In this document: one piece after another, positions 1 through 10,358 of the stretch
How positions within the stretch are numbered: position 1 is the first letter of the stretch
Layout: every line of letters starts with the position of its first letter
From: Spongospora subterranea f. sp. subterranea
Taxonomy: Eukaryota; Endomyxa: Phytomyxea; Phytomyxea; Plasmodiophorida
Assembly: GCA_049724395.1 (NCBI GenBank)
Contig: JAUGWO010000056.1
Location: 1 to 64,000 of the forward strand
DNA: 64,000 bases
Direction of reading: 5' to 3'
Translations under genes and position numbers: made by a program
Notes under the pieces: model-generated
The model's input: only the letters and a program-made list of their open reading frames with translations
What the model was told of the DNA's origin: nothing
The model's database searches: none

Positions 1-362
1 GATCATCATATGAAGACGAAGTTGCTATATGGGTTCGATTTGCATAATTTCGACCGCGTCATCTCTGGCAAAGTCTTTGACAACTTATACTGCAATGAGG
101 CCGGATATTCCTTTTTATCGGATCCTAAAAACAACTTCCGCTTAGTGTCGGATCCATTTGTGCGATACCTTCTTAGCCATTGCAGGCGATACTTCATCGA
201 GGGTTGCTTTGGTGGTTCGATTGTCTGGAACTCAGAATCTGTGCAAAATTATCTTAAGGCTGCCCAAGAATTTCACGAGGACCTGCTAACCATTATTCAT
301 GTTTCCAGTGGTCAGCCCCTTCGGGCGGAGGAAGCCAAATCTTTGATGCTGAGCCGGACAGG
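1..362 (+). pseudogene. Partial second copy of an OrsD/TLH-like telomere-associated protein
   Basis: About the first 265 bases repeat the sequence from 6172 almost exactly, and the copy runs off the left edge of the window. Its last part reads DLLTIIHVSSGQPLRAEEA. This resembles the 'IHltsGQPxRgtE' block that I recall from the N-terminal region of fungal telomere-linked RecQ helicase and OrsD (DUF3505) proteins. In the downstream copy the same block is scrambled, so this shorter copy keeps the better version of it. The frame stops just after the junction with TTTTAGGG-type repeats. Family assignment is from remembered motifs and is moderately secure. Function of the fragment is unlikely. Confidence 0.55.
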
Positions 363-387
363 TTTTTAGGGTTTTAGGGTTTTAGGA
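363..387 (+). repeat. Interstitial telomere-like repeat (TTTTAGGG)n
   Basis: The sequence reads TTTTTAGGG, TTTTAGGG, then TTTTAGG, and then becomes unrelated. It sits exactly where the truncated copy of the telomere-associated remnant ends. The longer copy continues with different sequence after the shared CCGGACAGG. TTTTAGGG is a known telomeric repeat in some algae and protists. Three units are few, so this could also be a healed break or an internal remnant. Confidence 0.55.
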
Positions 388-549
388 GCTTATGTTCTGT
401 ATTATGATTATCAACGCTAATTCCAGCGTTCAAATTGCATAAACTGAGCCATTAGCGGCCTATTCACGGATTTGGATGTTCTGCCACGTTAGCGACGTCC
501 GCAGACGTCTGCCAGTCACGAAACCGGGATCGTCGTGTAGCCACGACGA

Positions 550-3500
550 TCACCTGTCTGGTGGTACCTTGTGCGGCGCCAGGGGATGTGTTCCCGGGGC
601 GCTGCGTGCATCGGCGTGTTCGTCATCGTCAGGGCGCGCGCCGCGACCGGCATCGTTAACGGCGCCACGGAGTCGATCGACCGTGGTAGGTACACTGGGT
701 TGCGGCGCATTGCCTGTGGTAGGGTCAGGTGGTAGGGCGTCGGTAGGGGGCTGCGGCGGCTGTGGACGGCACCAGGCCGGGATGGCGCCGGCGCGCGTTC
801 TGGAGGAGAAGAGCGGTTGGGCTTTCCTTCGTCTGGTTGGCTGTGGCGCGGTTGTGCTGGGTGGGCGGCGGCGGGCGGCGGGAGGTGGCGCGACTGGTGG
901 CTGTGGTGGCGCGGCCGCGGGTCGTGGCGGTGGTGGTGCCGGTCGGGCCTTCTTCGCCGGTGGATTGGGGGTCGTCGATTCGGGCGGGCGTCGGGGTCGC
1001 TTCCGGAGGAGGAGCGAGATCTGGTCAGCGGAGATGGTGACGGCGAGTCGGTCTACGTCGCGGCAGGCCAGGCGGATGTTGACATGCAAGGCGGTGAGCG
1101 CCGGCAGGTCGGTTATGCTGCGGAACGTGTTGGCCGGGGCCGTGGTGGTGGAGGCGTGAGGATCGGGCGGGCCGGCGAGGGGAACGGGCGGGTCGGGCGG
1201 TCCATGTTGGCGGTCCTGCGAGCAGCACATCGCTCTCATCTTGCAGATGGCCAGGGCCATGGCGTCGACCTTCCGCTGGAGTGCGATGTCGAGGGCTGGG
1301 GGCTGGACCTGGCGGGCTCGAGATCGCCAGGATCTGGGGCCGGGCAGGCTGCCGTCGTGAATGGGGATCGGGCAGCGGCTGTACGCGGTGTCGAGCGCGT
1401 CCTTGGAGATGATGGCTGGGACCATCTCGACGATCTGGCTGTCGAGCGCGTTGTCGGTGGTCGTCGACTGGCGCTGGGCCATGTCGAGGTCGAATTCGGG
1501 GCCGATGAGGTCGGAGACGCGGCTGCAACGGGCGATGTGATATCTGGAGACGGGGAACTGGCCGTTGCAGCCGCGGCAGGGGTATCGGGCGCCCGGAATG
1601 CGATTGCACATCCATCGGCAGAGCTCGACGACATGCGGGCCGGAAAGTTTGGGCGACCGGATGGGGACGGTTGTAGTCCTGGCGTTGGATTCGCATCAAC
1701 TTGCTCGCTCGGTGGTCGTGCCAGGAGGCGGTCCTGATGGCCGAGGTAACGGCGGCTGTCTGGAATCGCTGCTTCTGGGCCGGAGTCGGGCGCGCCGGCA
1801 GGTCGTTAAGCGGGTTGGCGGCGGCGTGGGCGTACTCGTGAGCGAACCGGCGGGCGATGGCTTGCGCCTGTCGATTGATGGGGCATCGTCTCCAGGATGT
1901 CGCCAACAGGCTGTCCCGAGTCGTGGCGGCGACCCGAAAGACGGTTGGCGCGAGGAGATGTCTTTCGGGGCCGAGCTGGCAGGCTCGCATCCGTGCTTCG
2001 AAGCTGAGTCGAAGTTGGGTCTGGCGGGTCCTCGCCGGCACCAGGCCGGCCAGTCGCATCATAAGATAGTTGCCGCGGTCGGAACCGAGACATCGTCCCA
2101 GGTACTTGGAGATAAGGCGGTCGACCGCCTCGAGCGCGGCTGGTCGGTGATCGGTGATGGCCATGCCGTACTCGACGCGGGAGCGGCCGAAAGCGGCAAA
2201 TAATCCTAGCCTTCGTTGCCAGTGAGATGGCCGGGGTCTGAAAGGTCTCCAGCTGCTGGATTCCAAACAGGGCTCCGTCAGCCTGGCGAGTGCGGTCGGC
2301 GAGTTGCGAGCCATGTGCGATCATGCCGTTGACCATCTTCACGCCGAGCAACGACGTGGTTCCGGATACCGGGAGGGGCTGATCGGCCAGTGAGAGGGTG
2401 GACCAGCTAGAGCGGAGCGGTAGCGAGACCGCCGACTTCCGGACGTTGTATGAATAAAAATGTCCTTCGGCATACTCTTGGGCGGCGTTCAGCATGGCCT
2501 GCATGACCTGCTGGTCCCAGTGGAATAGTGTCTGGTCGTCGGCGTACATGATGCATGGAATGACGACGCCGTTGAGGGATGGGCAGCCGCGGTTGCCACA
2601 TGCTTCCTGGAGCCGGGCGGGCAGATCGTCGACCAAGACATTGAACATGTCTGGGCTGAGAACGTCGCCCTGCGGGACGCCGACGGCGGCCTTGACGGGC
2701 GGCGACTCCTGTCCATCGAGGCGCACAACAATGGAACAGCAGTCGAGCAGCGCCGATTGCAAGACCCCGATCAGGTGGCGATCAGCGCCGCGTGTTGAGA
2801 GTTTCTGCCAGATCAGCGCGCGAGCAGCACGATCATATGCCTTGCTTATATCGAGCAGCACTGCCGTCAGAGGTTTGCCCAGGCGGCCGTACCGATGCGT
2901 GAGTTCATCGGCCACAAAGACAGCGTCGACGGCTCCGGTTCGCGGTTGGAAGCCGGTCTGGAGGATGTGATGCTGGATCAGGCCCCGGTTTCGCAGAATC
3001 TGTCGGACGCTCAGTTCGTAGACCTTCTTGAGATGGCATTGGAGCGCGACTCTCCAGTTGGCGGCAAGGCGCAGGTCTGTTCCTTTCTTGGGGATCGGCG
3101 TCATGAACATATCCGTTGCCAGACTGACCATGTCTGGTGGGAATACAAGGTACGGAACATGGCGTGAAAGAGCTTGGCAGCCGGCTCTGGGACGCATTTG
3201 AACAGATCTGCTGGCAGGTTGTCGGGACCGATGGCTTTACGCCACTGCAGCCGGTGGATCGTGGCGGTCAGCGTCTCCACTGAGAAGGCATCGTTTCGGT
3301 GGTTTCCTTTTCGTATTGGCGTCGAGGGTGCTGGCGGCTCTAATGCCGAGGAGAACCGAGCAGTCAATTTCTAATAGCAACAGCTGCTGGAAGGCTCCGA
3401 ATTCCTGGAGGCTGGGTCGTGCTGCAGTGATGATGGTTGCGATGGCCGCCGTCTCCAGTGCACCGTGACCTTCGAGATGATGAAGGAACGGGGAGGGAGT

Positions 3501-3661
3501 CGCAGGTCTTGCCAGCGAAGGTGGTGGTGCGTTTCGAGACCCCGGTTTGCAGTGGACGGTTGCCAGCAGGCGATATCAGTCAGGGCTTCGCGAATGCTGA
3601 AGCAGCACGTGGCGTAGATCGGTTGTACGATGTGGCGGAGTTGCTGTCCATGAATCGTCAC
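550..3661 (-). mobile_element. GC-rich non-LTR retrotransposon (LINE), reverse transcriptase region, frame-broken
   Basis: On the minus strand, from high to low coordinates, there is an RT domain-0 block (KAIGPDNLPADLFK, about 3250), palm motifs (VGVPQGDVLSP at about 2670; the catalytic MYADD at 2535-2549), thumb sequence, and a Cys/His-rich C-terminal stretch near 1560-1610. At least three frames are needed to read through it, with breaks near 3100-3200 and 2200-2300, so it is inactive. No apurinic endonuclease domain or poly(A) tail was seen. GC content is clearly higher than in the flanks. The many open plus-strand frames at 476-1740 are antisense effects of that composition. Confidence 0.8.
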
Positions 3662-3663
3662 TA

Positions 3664-3900
3664 ATGCGGCCAGATCGGACGCGATTCAGTTCCTCCATGA
3701 CCGGTGATCGCAGACGGCATTTCTGCGTTTTCCGGTGAAAGCTTTCAGCGATGCTTTCAACTGAGAATCCTGGCACTTCGGTGTACATCGTCCTTGGCGT
3801 GATAATCAGGAGCTTGGCGTGTTCAGCCGGCTCATGGACGGACATGATCCTGTACCAACAGGACCCCAGGTCACCTATCTCCGGTCTCACTCTTTATGAT
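3664..3900 (+). repeat. Degenerate copy of the C2H2 zinc-finger segment at 4430-4660
   Basis: Blocks such as GCCAGATCGGACGCGATTCA and CTATCTCCGGTCTCACTCTT recur in the same order at 4433-4655 with many substitutions and small indels. This is an older, decayed copy of the zinc-finger ORF just downstream. The LINE abuts its left edge, so the LINE may have inserted into or beside it. Confidence 0.65.
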
Positions 3901-4335
3901 CATTCCGCCGTCCTGTGAGCTATATATATAATAGTCCGTGGCGGTAGGTCGCCATCAGTGCCCGGAATACCTAAAACGGGCTGCCGGACGACCCGAACAT
4001 ATCCATCCAGCACCATTTTGAATCGGTAGGTTATTCCCGAAAGCCTGCCCGAGACCAGGCTCAATAGAAAGATCTTGAAAAATGCGATCCAACTATACCA
4101 TCAGCCGCTCCCCAACTTCAAGAATTTAAACAAAAAAAACGATTCAAAGTTTCCTTTTTCAACCACCCTAATGCAAAGCTCCGAGATCAATTTCTAATAC
4201 AAAGCACTGGATTAATCCTGAAACTTCGATGCGCCGTAACCCATTGCGATGCCGCAGTGTTGAACACCGTAACCCATATAGTAACCCATAGTGATGCCGC
4301 AGTGTTGTACATGTTGGTGAGTTTCGAGACCAATC
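3901..4335. other. Intergenic stretch with short direct repeats
   Basis: No coding sequence is evident. GATGCCGCAGTGTTG occurs twice (about 4249 and 4291), with CCGTAACCCAT-type words in between. A TATATATATAATA run lies near 3920. Confidence 0.4.
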
Positions 4336-4989
4336 ATGTACCAGTGCGAGAAGTGCTCAAAGTGCTTCAGCAACCAGCGTGATCGAAAATATCATTGGCG
4401 GAAGGAGCACCAGGAATCTGTCACTATTAATTTGCCAGATCGGACGCGATTCATTGTTCACCGGTCAATCAGCAACGACATTTCTGGGTTTTCATGTCCT
4501 ATTCAATCTTGTGATGCTTTCCTTGAGAATCCTCAATCACTTCGAAAACATGTCCTTCAATGTTCCAGATTGGCCTCAGTAAATCATAGACCAACGCCTG
4601 ATCAGGACCAAGACCAACAGGACCCCACACCTATCTCCAGTCTCACTCTTTATGACATTTCTTTCATTGCTGAGCTGTCGATTTTGGTGTGCAGGAAATG
4701 CCAGTATGTCTTAAGTCCAATCTCCCGGTCCATTCGCCAACACATTCGAGACAAACATACTGGCACTACTCCCTCTTTGGCCTTTGTCAAACAAGCACTA
4801 TTGCTGATTGAAGCTGAAATATGTTCTGCCGATCATCCTTCACTGAAACAATACATGGAGCCGAGTTGCCAATTATTACCACCTGTACCTGGCGTGAAAA
4901 TCGTCTCGGGATATCAATGCCTTTCGTGCGCTTATTATTGCCCTCGTTCTGAAACCATGGGCAGGCATTTCCGTGAATCATCATGTTGA
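4336..4989 (+). pseudogene. C2H2 zinc-finger N-terminal part of an OrsD/TLH-like gene
   Basis: A 217-residue ORF starts at ATG 4336 with a canonical C2H2 finger (YQCEKCSKCF, then H-x4-H). Further Cys/His pairs follow at about residues 53-75 (CPIQSCDAF with H and C), 118-139 (CRKCQYVLS with HIRDKH) and 197-212 (CLSCAYYC with H). This layout fits the zinc-finger N-terminus of OrsD-domain proteins known from fungal subtelomeric helicases. The frame ends at 4989. The next ORF, in another frame from about 5115, continues the similarity after a stop and a frameshift, so the two are probably halves of one broken gene. Confidence 0.55.
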
Positions 4990-5093
4990 CTGTCGGTTTC
5001 AATCAAATTCATATCGACCATGTCAACTGCAGTCTCTGTTTCCCAGTAAGTTCTCAATTCGCATCAAAGATGTATCTCATTGCTTGAACAGCT

Positions 5094-6747
5094 CATTCAA
5101 GAAAGTATTTCGGTGTGTTTCCCACTTTTTCACAAAATCTGCTACCATCGCCGTCAACAAATATTCCCATCGATGACGTGCAATTTAACCAAGCTCTTGA
5201 CCAGTTCATCACTACTCAGAATGGCGCGCAACCAATTCTTGATGAACGATGCCGACATCCCATGCTACAATCAACGAACTGGGACAAACTTGTCGAAGAT
5301 GAGTTCAGTTCAGTCAGCGCTGAAGAATTAATTGATTTAGCTAAAGGGGCCGATCCAAAAGACCAGTTCGAGATAGCAGTCCTTGACGCAGCCAATGAGT
5401 TTATCGATCAAGTGCACGTATACATTGCGAAGATCCCATTCATAACTCTGCGCATGATCCTCGGCGGCAACGTCAACGTAAATGTCGAGCCGCGTGGGTT
5501 TCATGGCTATCAGGAGCTTTCGACCCGTAGGCGCTGTGCAGCAAGACTAGCCCGTTTGATCCTGATGCTCTGTCGCATGACCGCGGATGATGCGAGTACG
5601 TATTTGAGCCTCATCATTGACGACCAGCAGCTTGACAGCGCGATTGACACCATTCGATCCAACGCTCTTGATCATGAGCCTAACCATATGCTTCCGATGA
5701 TTCAGCAACTGCTGAAGAGTGTATTTTGTCAAACATGTGATTTTCAGAGTGTTCCGCACCATTTCATGTTGTATAGATTCGTCATTTTTTCTAATATGCT
5801 CATCAACGATGAATCCGGCTATACTTTTCGGAGCCCACTGAAGATCTCATCCGGATTATCAGAAATTCAATTCTGGGGACGCTCAATGGTGGTTTTTGAA
5901 CTGTTCAGATCCGAATGGGCAGGAATTCAGGCTCCAAGTCAAGATGAGTTCATATCTTTGTGCCAGTTTGTCACCGATGGCTTCAATTCACCATTTAACT
6001 CAGTGCGAGAATTGTTGCGACTCCTCTCCGTAATCGTTGGAGCACAGCCAGAAATGCCCCAGTTTTATTGGGCAGACGATGATTGCAGGACGTTATCCTC
6101 AGCAGTTGATTGTTTTTCGATCTCGATTGATCACTTGTCCCTTATGGTGTCCCAGCTGTTTTTAGATGCTGATCATCATATGAAGACGAAGTTGCTATAT
6201 GGGTTCGATTTGCATAATTTCGACCGCGTCATCTCTGGCAAAGTCTTTGACAACTTATACTGCAATGAGGCCGGATATTCCTTTTTATCGGATCCTAAAA
6301 ACAACTTCCGCTTAGTGTCGGATCCATTTGTGCGATACCTTCTTAGCCATTGCAGGCGATACTTCATCGAGGGTTGCTTTGGTGGTTCGATTGTCTGGAA
6401 CTCAGAATCTGTGCAAAATTATCTTAAGCGGAAAAGGATCCTGCCCATTGCAGAAGTTTCACTTTGCCGAGGACCTGCTAACCATTATTAAAAACAGCTG
6501 TTTCCAAGTGCCCAAGAATTTCAGAGGACCTGCTTCGCCCCTTCGGGCGGAGGAAGCCAAATCTTTGATGCTGAGCCGGACAGGTAACTCAATAAACCGG
6601 TCAGTGTATTGGATAAATGGACAGGTCTGCCTGCTGCAACGATACCACAAGGGGAGCAGCAAGTCAGGGAAGGCAAAGTATATTGCGAGATTTGTCGCTC
6701 CACAGCACACCAGGCTTTGCCTGCTCTACTTGATTCTGTATAAATAA
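5094..6747 (+). pseudogene. OrsD/TLH-like central region (telomere-linked helicase-associated), rearranged
   Basis: The reading frame is open from just after a TGA near 5091 to 6491. It is largely helical sequence and includes HHFMLYRFVIFSNMLI and LKISSGLSEIQFWGRSM, which resemble the LyR-vvF and lS-i-yl-Rl blocks of OrsD/TLH proteins. After about 6427 the DNA is scrambled: GAGGACCTGC and CCAAGAATTTCA words recur out of order relative to the copy at 268-340. A second frame then gives PLRAEEAKSLMLSRTG, RSVYWINGQVCLLQRYHKG and KAKYIARFV, the expected C-terminal blocks. No RecQ helicase domain follows. This is a non-functional remnant. Family call is from motif memory. Confidence 0.55.
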
Positions 6748-6850
6748 TCCGTGGAATTGTCACGTCCATCACATACATTAGGGGGTACGCAAGACTATAG
6801 CGTACAGTACCGGACATCTTAACACCACACTTTTGTATGGGTTGCATGAA

Positions 6851-8215
6851 TTGGGTGTTAGTCCGTGGGTGTTAGTCTGTGAGTGTTAACACCCAAAATC
6901 CAATCTATGCATATGGTGTTTTCAAATCACCAAATACGACTTATGTCAGGTTAAATCGTTTCATAAAACAACCAAGACGGTTTGGAGTGCTTTCGGTGGT
7001 CAAAGTATCACAATTGGTGTCTTCATTGTCTTCCATTCAAGATTGAAGGGTAAAACCTCCGTCGCGACCTCGTCGTTCCTGACGATATGAATTAAAATAT
7101 TTGGCGGAATTCCTTGTTACGACCTCAAAGATGTCGAGTAAACTCTATCGGATATCTTGTTAAAGTTCATAAAGCCAATCTGCCAAGATCACATTAAAAG
7201 AGAACAAAAAATCTGGAAATTTGCTGTGCTTTGTATTCAAAACTCTTGAAGAACACAGCTGTTTAAAAGGTCGTCTTTAAGCAGTACCTCCAGGAAATTT
7301 AGCGTAAGTTCTCTTTCATCAATGGCAGCTTGCAGGCATTGATGAAGAACATGGTAGGACTTAATGCTGCACCAACATCGTTCGGCATTTGTGACTTGCC
7401 TGCTGACCAGGCGGCTCTCCCCTCTTTCGATGTAATCGCTGCAACTCTTGCATTGGGGCTTTTTGCCTCTCATTGACACCGTATGCACCGATAACCCTAT
7501 TGGAGGCTTCTTCAGCGACGGTTTCTTCGTAAGACGCTCCATCGTTTTCTTCACAAGTTTCAGTATCTGATGGCTGCTGCTGCTGGTGGTGCCGTCAGTA
7601 CTGCCTGTGTCCATGCAATCTAGGTTGACCCTAAACAGATATCAACAATTTGCTGCAACAAGGTATGACAAATGACATAAGTATGGAACCTTTTGTAGAA
7701 ACTATGGGCAACTCTGTAACCAGAAGGAAATACGAACGTACCTGCTCCACAACGTTGGAACATGGTTCAGAAAAAGAAATTTCTCCTGGAACGTCCTCGA
7801 AATCAGCGCTGTAAGATCCGACTCCAGAGTCATCTCCTTGACCAGTCTTTTGAGCAACGCCAGCCATATTTGCGTGCAGATTGTTGCTAAACAGTGAGGT
7901 ATCATTTCGAAACGCAGCTGCCAGTTCTGCTAAGTACCTGTTGCCTTGCTAGCGAAAGAGCAAACCTGCACATATTTATACAGCTGTTCGCTGTCACCCA
8001 TTTCAGGTTCTGGGTTCCGGAATGGATTCCCGGAAACCTATAACCATGCGCAGTTTTCTTTGACTAACACCCAAATTCCACCCTTTGCATACGCAATTTT
8101 GTATTGACTAACACCCAAAATCCACCCATTGCATACGCAATTTTTACAGTGCTTACATTTGGTTTTTGGGTGTTAACACCCACCTGGGTGATAACACCCA
8201 CGGACTAACACCCAA
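6851..8215. mobile_element. DNA element with terminal inverted repeats, 1.37 kb
   Basis: The left end TTGGGTGTTAGTCCGTGGGT (6851-6870) is matched in inverted orientation at 8196-8215. The similarity continues inward through GTGTTA and a GTGTTAACACCCAAAA palindrome on both sides. The right subterminal region carries extra copies of the GACTAACACCCAAA word (about 8062, 8105). Between the ends lies a minus-strand coding region (7237-7867). No clear target-site duplication was found, and the flanking GAA/TCC do not match. There is no recognisable transposase, so it is either non-autonomous or an unfamiliar type. Confidence 0.6.
7237..7867 (-). CDS. Zinc-binding protein inside the TIR element (PARP-finger-like CxxC...HxxxC)
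   Basis: Two coding blocks are visible. The first starts at ATG 7867 and encodes 42 residues, ending at a good donor (CAG|GTACGT, exon end 7742). The second runs from a TTTAG acceptor near 7630, with an internal ATG at 7614, to a stop at 7237. It encodes Ser/Gly-rich and Lys-rich sequence, then CKSCSDYIERGESRLV and WCSIKSYHVLHQC. A CxxC pair, a basic turn and HxxxC is the spacing of PARP-like zinc fingers and of several transposon-borne fingers. The phases of the two blocks do not match by one base, so either the splice differs from this model or the gene is broken. Its position between inverted repeats suggests element cargo or a DNA-binding helper. Confidence 0.4.
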
Positions 8216-8279
8216 ATCCGACCACTCGTTAAATAGTGAGACGGCCAAAAAAGACACGTAACTCACTTCGACCAGACTC

Positions 8280-8417
8280 TAAGGACCCGAGAATGATGGC
8301 CAAGGGTGAGAGGGAATGGGAAGCGGGAGTGATAGACTCGAGGGTTTTGCGGCGAGGAACTTTCGAACGCGCACAGGCGTCACAAGATCGAACGAAAGAC
8401 TTGACCATCGAGCGCAT
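8280..8417 (-). mobile_element. Gypsy integrase zinc-finger fragment
   Basis: On the minus strand VKSFVRSCDACARSKVPRR matches the second half of the HHCC (H2C2) finger of Ty3/Gypsy integrases. Only this fragment is present. Confidence 0.6.
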
Positions 8418-8574
8418 GCCTGGTTACGTAAACTGCCTGGCAATCAGCATTGGGGTCACTCGCGGCTTACATGTAAAGGCATGGGGGTTGCCTTATACCT
8501 TTCGTGGTCCGACTTCCCTGCCTCACTGGATTGTTTCGTCTTCTTCCTTCTCTCTCAACTATCTGTTATCTCGT

Positions 8575-8671
8575 TTCTACAAAAGTCTTAGGTATATAAA
8601 GACTCGAGAATGTGTAGTTACCTTTTGTCAGTTAGTAACTGTATATCTCGGGCGCAGTTCCTAACACTACA
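8575..8671 (+). repeat. LTR fragment (Gypsy-type), copy 1
   Basis: The block AAAAGTCTTAGGTATATAAA, a tract ending GTATATCTCGGGCGCAGTTC, and CTAACA recurs at 10359-10465. The GTATATAA is a plausible LTR TATA box. Confidence 0.5.
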
Positions 8672-8822
8672 CACAACCAAGAGATTGGTGCAACACACTA
8701 GTTACACAACTGATTCTATACTATAAATCACTTCTTCTATTGAACCTTAATCGGTGTACCTGCTCATGACCCACCCGAGGGACGAACTTCTCCAAATCGA
8801 CTTACGAGGAGCGTAGCTAGTA

Positions 8823-8931
8823 AGAATCAAAGATGGGGATGAATACAAAACGGCATTTCGCACTGAATATGAACTACACGAATTCCTCGTCATGCCTTTT
8901 GAGCGGCCTAACGCACCAGCTGTCATCGTTT
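8823..8931 (+). mobile_element. Gypsy reverse transcriptase fragment
   Basis: Reads [20 protein letters not shown] then [13 protein letters not shown], the conserved RT fingers/palm segment of Ty3/Gypsy (usually ...GDEWKTAFRT...VMPFGLTNAPA). It is followed at once by integrase C-terminal sequence, so most of RT, RNase H and integrase is deleted. The invariant G-L of MPFGL is changed to E-R. Confidence 0.75.
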
Positions 8932-9445
8932 AAATCGTAAGCGAAAGGCGCATATTCCGAATTTTTCCTTAGGTGATTATGTCTTGGTTGCCAATACGCT
9001 ACACAAGACCGGATCAAAACTTTCGGTACGGTGGACAGGACCCCACTGTATAACAGCTGTTATATCAGATCATATTTTTCGAGTCCAACACCTAGTTACC
9101 AAATCCATTTCTGATATTCATGCTATCAGACTCCGATTTTATTCAGACGCATCATTGAATATTACCGAAGAACTACCGGAGCAAGTAGCTCATGATGGGC
9201 AAGGTTTCGTGATCGACAAGTTAATCAACAGTAGACAAAGTGGAACCGGTATCTGGGAATTGTTAGTTTCATTGAAAGGTTTTGATCAACTGCATAACTC
9301 GTGGGAACCTCTTCTCCATTTATATAAAGAAGCGCCTGTTTTTCTTTCATCCGAGCTAAAAAAAGGGTATCTCGCCTCATCTGGTGATATGCTGTTCAGT
9401 CTTGAAGGAGCTGCAGTTCCTCGTTCTCGGAGGAAGGCAGTGTAG
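8932..9445 (+). mobile_element. Gypsy chromovirus integrase C-terminus plus chromodomain
   Basis: From about 8932 the frame reads ...LGDYVLVANTLHKTGSKL and WTGPHCITAVISDHIFRVQH, the GPF/Y module of Gypsy integrases. Next come SDIHAIRLRFYSDASLNITE and EELPEQVAHDGQGFVIDKLI, then GIWELLVSLKGFDQLHNSWEP, a chromodomain. The ORF stops at 9445, six bases into a downstream LTR-like start (TGTAGCGCC). The purine-rich GGAGGAAGGCAG just before it suits a polypurine tract. It belongs to the family whose 5' LTR lies inverted at about 15350-15515. Confidence 0.8.
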
Positions 9446-9504
9446 CGCCAGTCAGCGCTGTCACCGTGGCGCATGTTTATGGGGCTTTTTCCGGTGTAAT
9501 TTTT
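9440..9504 (+). repeat. Truncated 3' LTR of the chromovirus family
   Basis: TGTAGCGCCAGTCAGCGCTG and the following bases to CCGGTGTAAT match the inverse of 15450-15515. The LTR is cut at about 9504, where an unrelated inverted-repeat arm starts with CTACCGCGCGCGG. Confidence 0.7.
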
Positions 9505-9757
9505 CTACCGCGCGCGGTTCAACCGCGCCCGAGATGCTTGGACACTCGCACAATAAGGTACACTAATGACTGTGACACAGTCAAATCATTGCAAAGCTAT
9601 ATCGCACAGTGCGTTCCATGGACCTTCAGTATACTGTGGTATCGGATCTCGGAAACTGGTTAACTATGATTTGCCGAGACGTCTTTTCGGAAGCGTCAAC
9701 ATCAAATGCCCTGTGATTTCTTCGGAACTCCATCGCAAACTACTCTATTTTATTTCA
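9505..9757 (+). repeat. Long inverted-repeat arm, left (about 250 bp; partner at 18057-18303)
   Basis: It begins CTACCGCGCGCGGTTCAACC and ends ...CAAACTACTCTATTTTAT. Its reverse complement recurs at 18057-18303 with about 85-90% visible identity. The outer ends face away from each other, as terminal inverted repeats do. A MULE transposase fragment lies directly inside the right arm. Confidence 0.65.
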
Positions 9758-10079
9758 TGTTCAAATGGAGGATCAGCATTTGTATCAAACTTGCTCGAGC
9801 ATGTATTATGTAAATGATATTCTTCAAATCACGCACGCTAATTAATGAATGAAACACTTGAATAACATAATGTATTTATAATTTTGTTCATCCTTCGTTT
9901 AAAAATAAAGTGACTTGCGTACTTTTTGATTTATTCAATGCACTCGCAGTGCGTTCGATTTTGACGCTTTGGAAAAAGACGTGTCGGGACGGAATTGAAA
10001 ACTTGAGCAAAGACAAGCTAGGAAAAGTGCAGGCTGGTAATAAATACTTGGGCAACGAAGGAAATGTGCCAGTTTGGTT

Positions 10080-10355
10080 CAGAGATCGACCACAACCAAA
10101 TGACCATCAAGTCCAGGGTCCCTTCGACAGAAGCCGGATGCATTGTCACGTCGCCCTGGTTTGCTGAGGATCCTGACCTCGATTTCAACAACCCGTATTG
10201 CCAAACCCGCGCTTCGTCAGTGCAATGTCTCTGTGTCATCAAAATTTTTAAAACTGGCGCTTTGACGAATGGGGACATTAACATAGAAAATGCACGATCT
10301 GCTTGTGGGGTCCACAAAAAAGCGACTTTGTTTCTGGTCAAGGCAAGTATAATGT
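10080..10355 (-). mobile_element. Gypsy RNase H fragment
   Basis: Minus strand: LTRNKVAFLWTPQADRAFSM and FVKAPVLKIL match the RT-RNase H connection of Gypsy (pF-Wt-ea--AF--Lk--f--APvL). The rest of RNase H is degenerate. An LTR fragment separates it from the upstream RT piece at 10562-10688. Confidence 0.65.
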
Positions 10356-10358
10356 CAT

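Noticed and set aside
476-1737. Long plus-strand open frames in the GC-rich block
   Set aside because: They are antisense to the LINE, low-complexity (Gly/Arg/Ala-rich), and explained by high GC content.
4336-6747. A functional telomere-associated helicase gene
   Set aside because: Stops and frameshifts at about 4989-5091 and 6430-6540, and no helicase motifs anywhere in the window.
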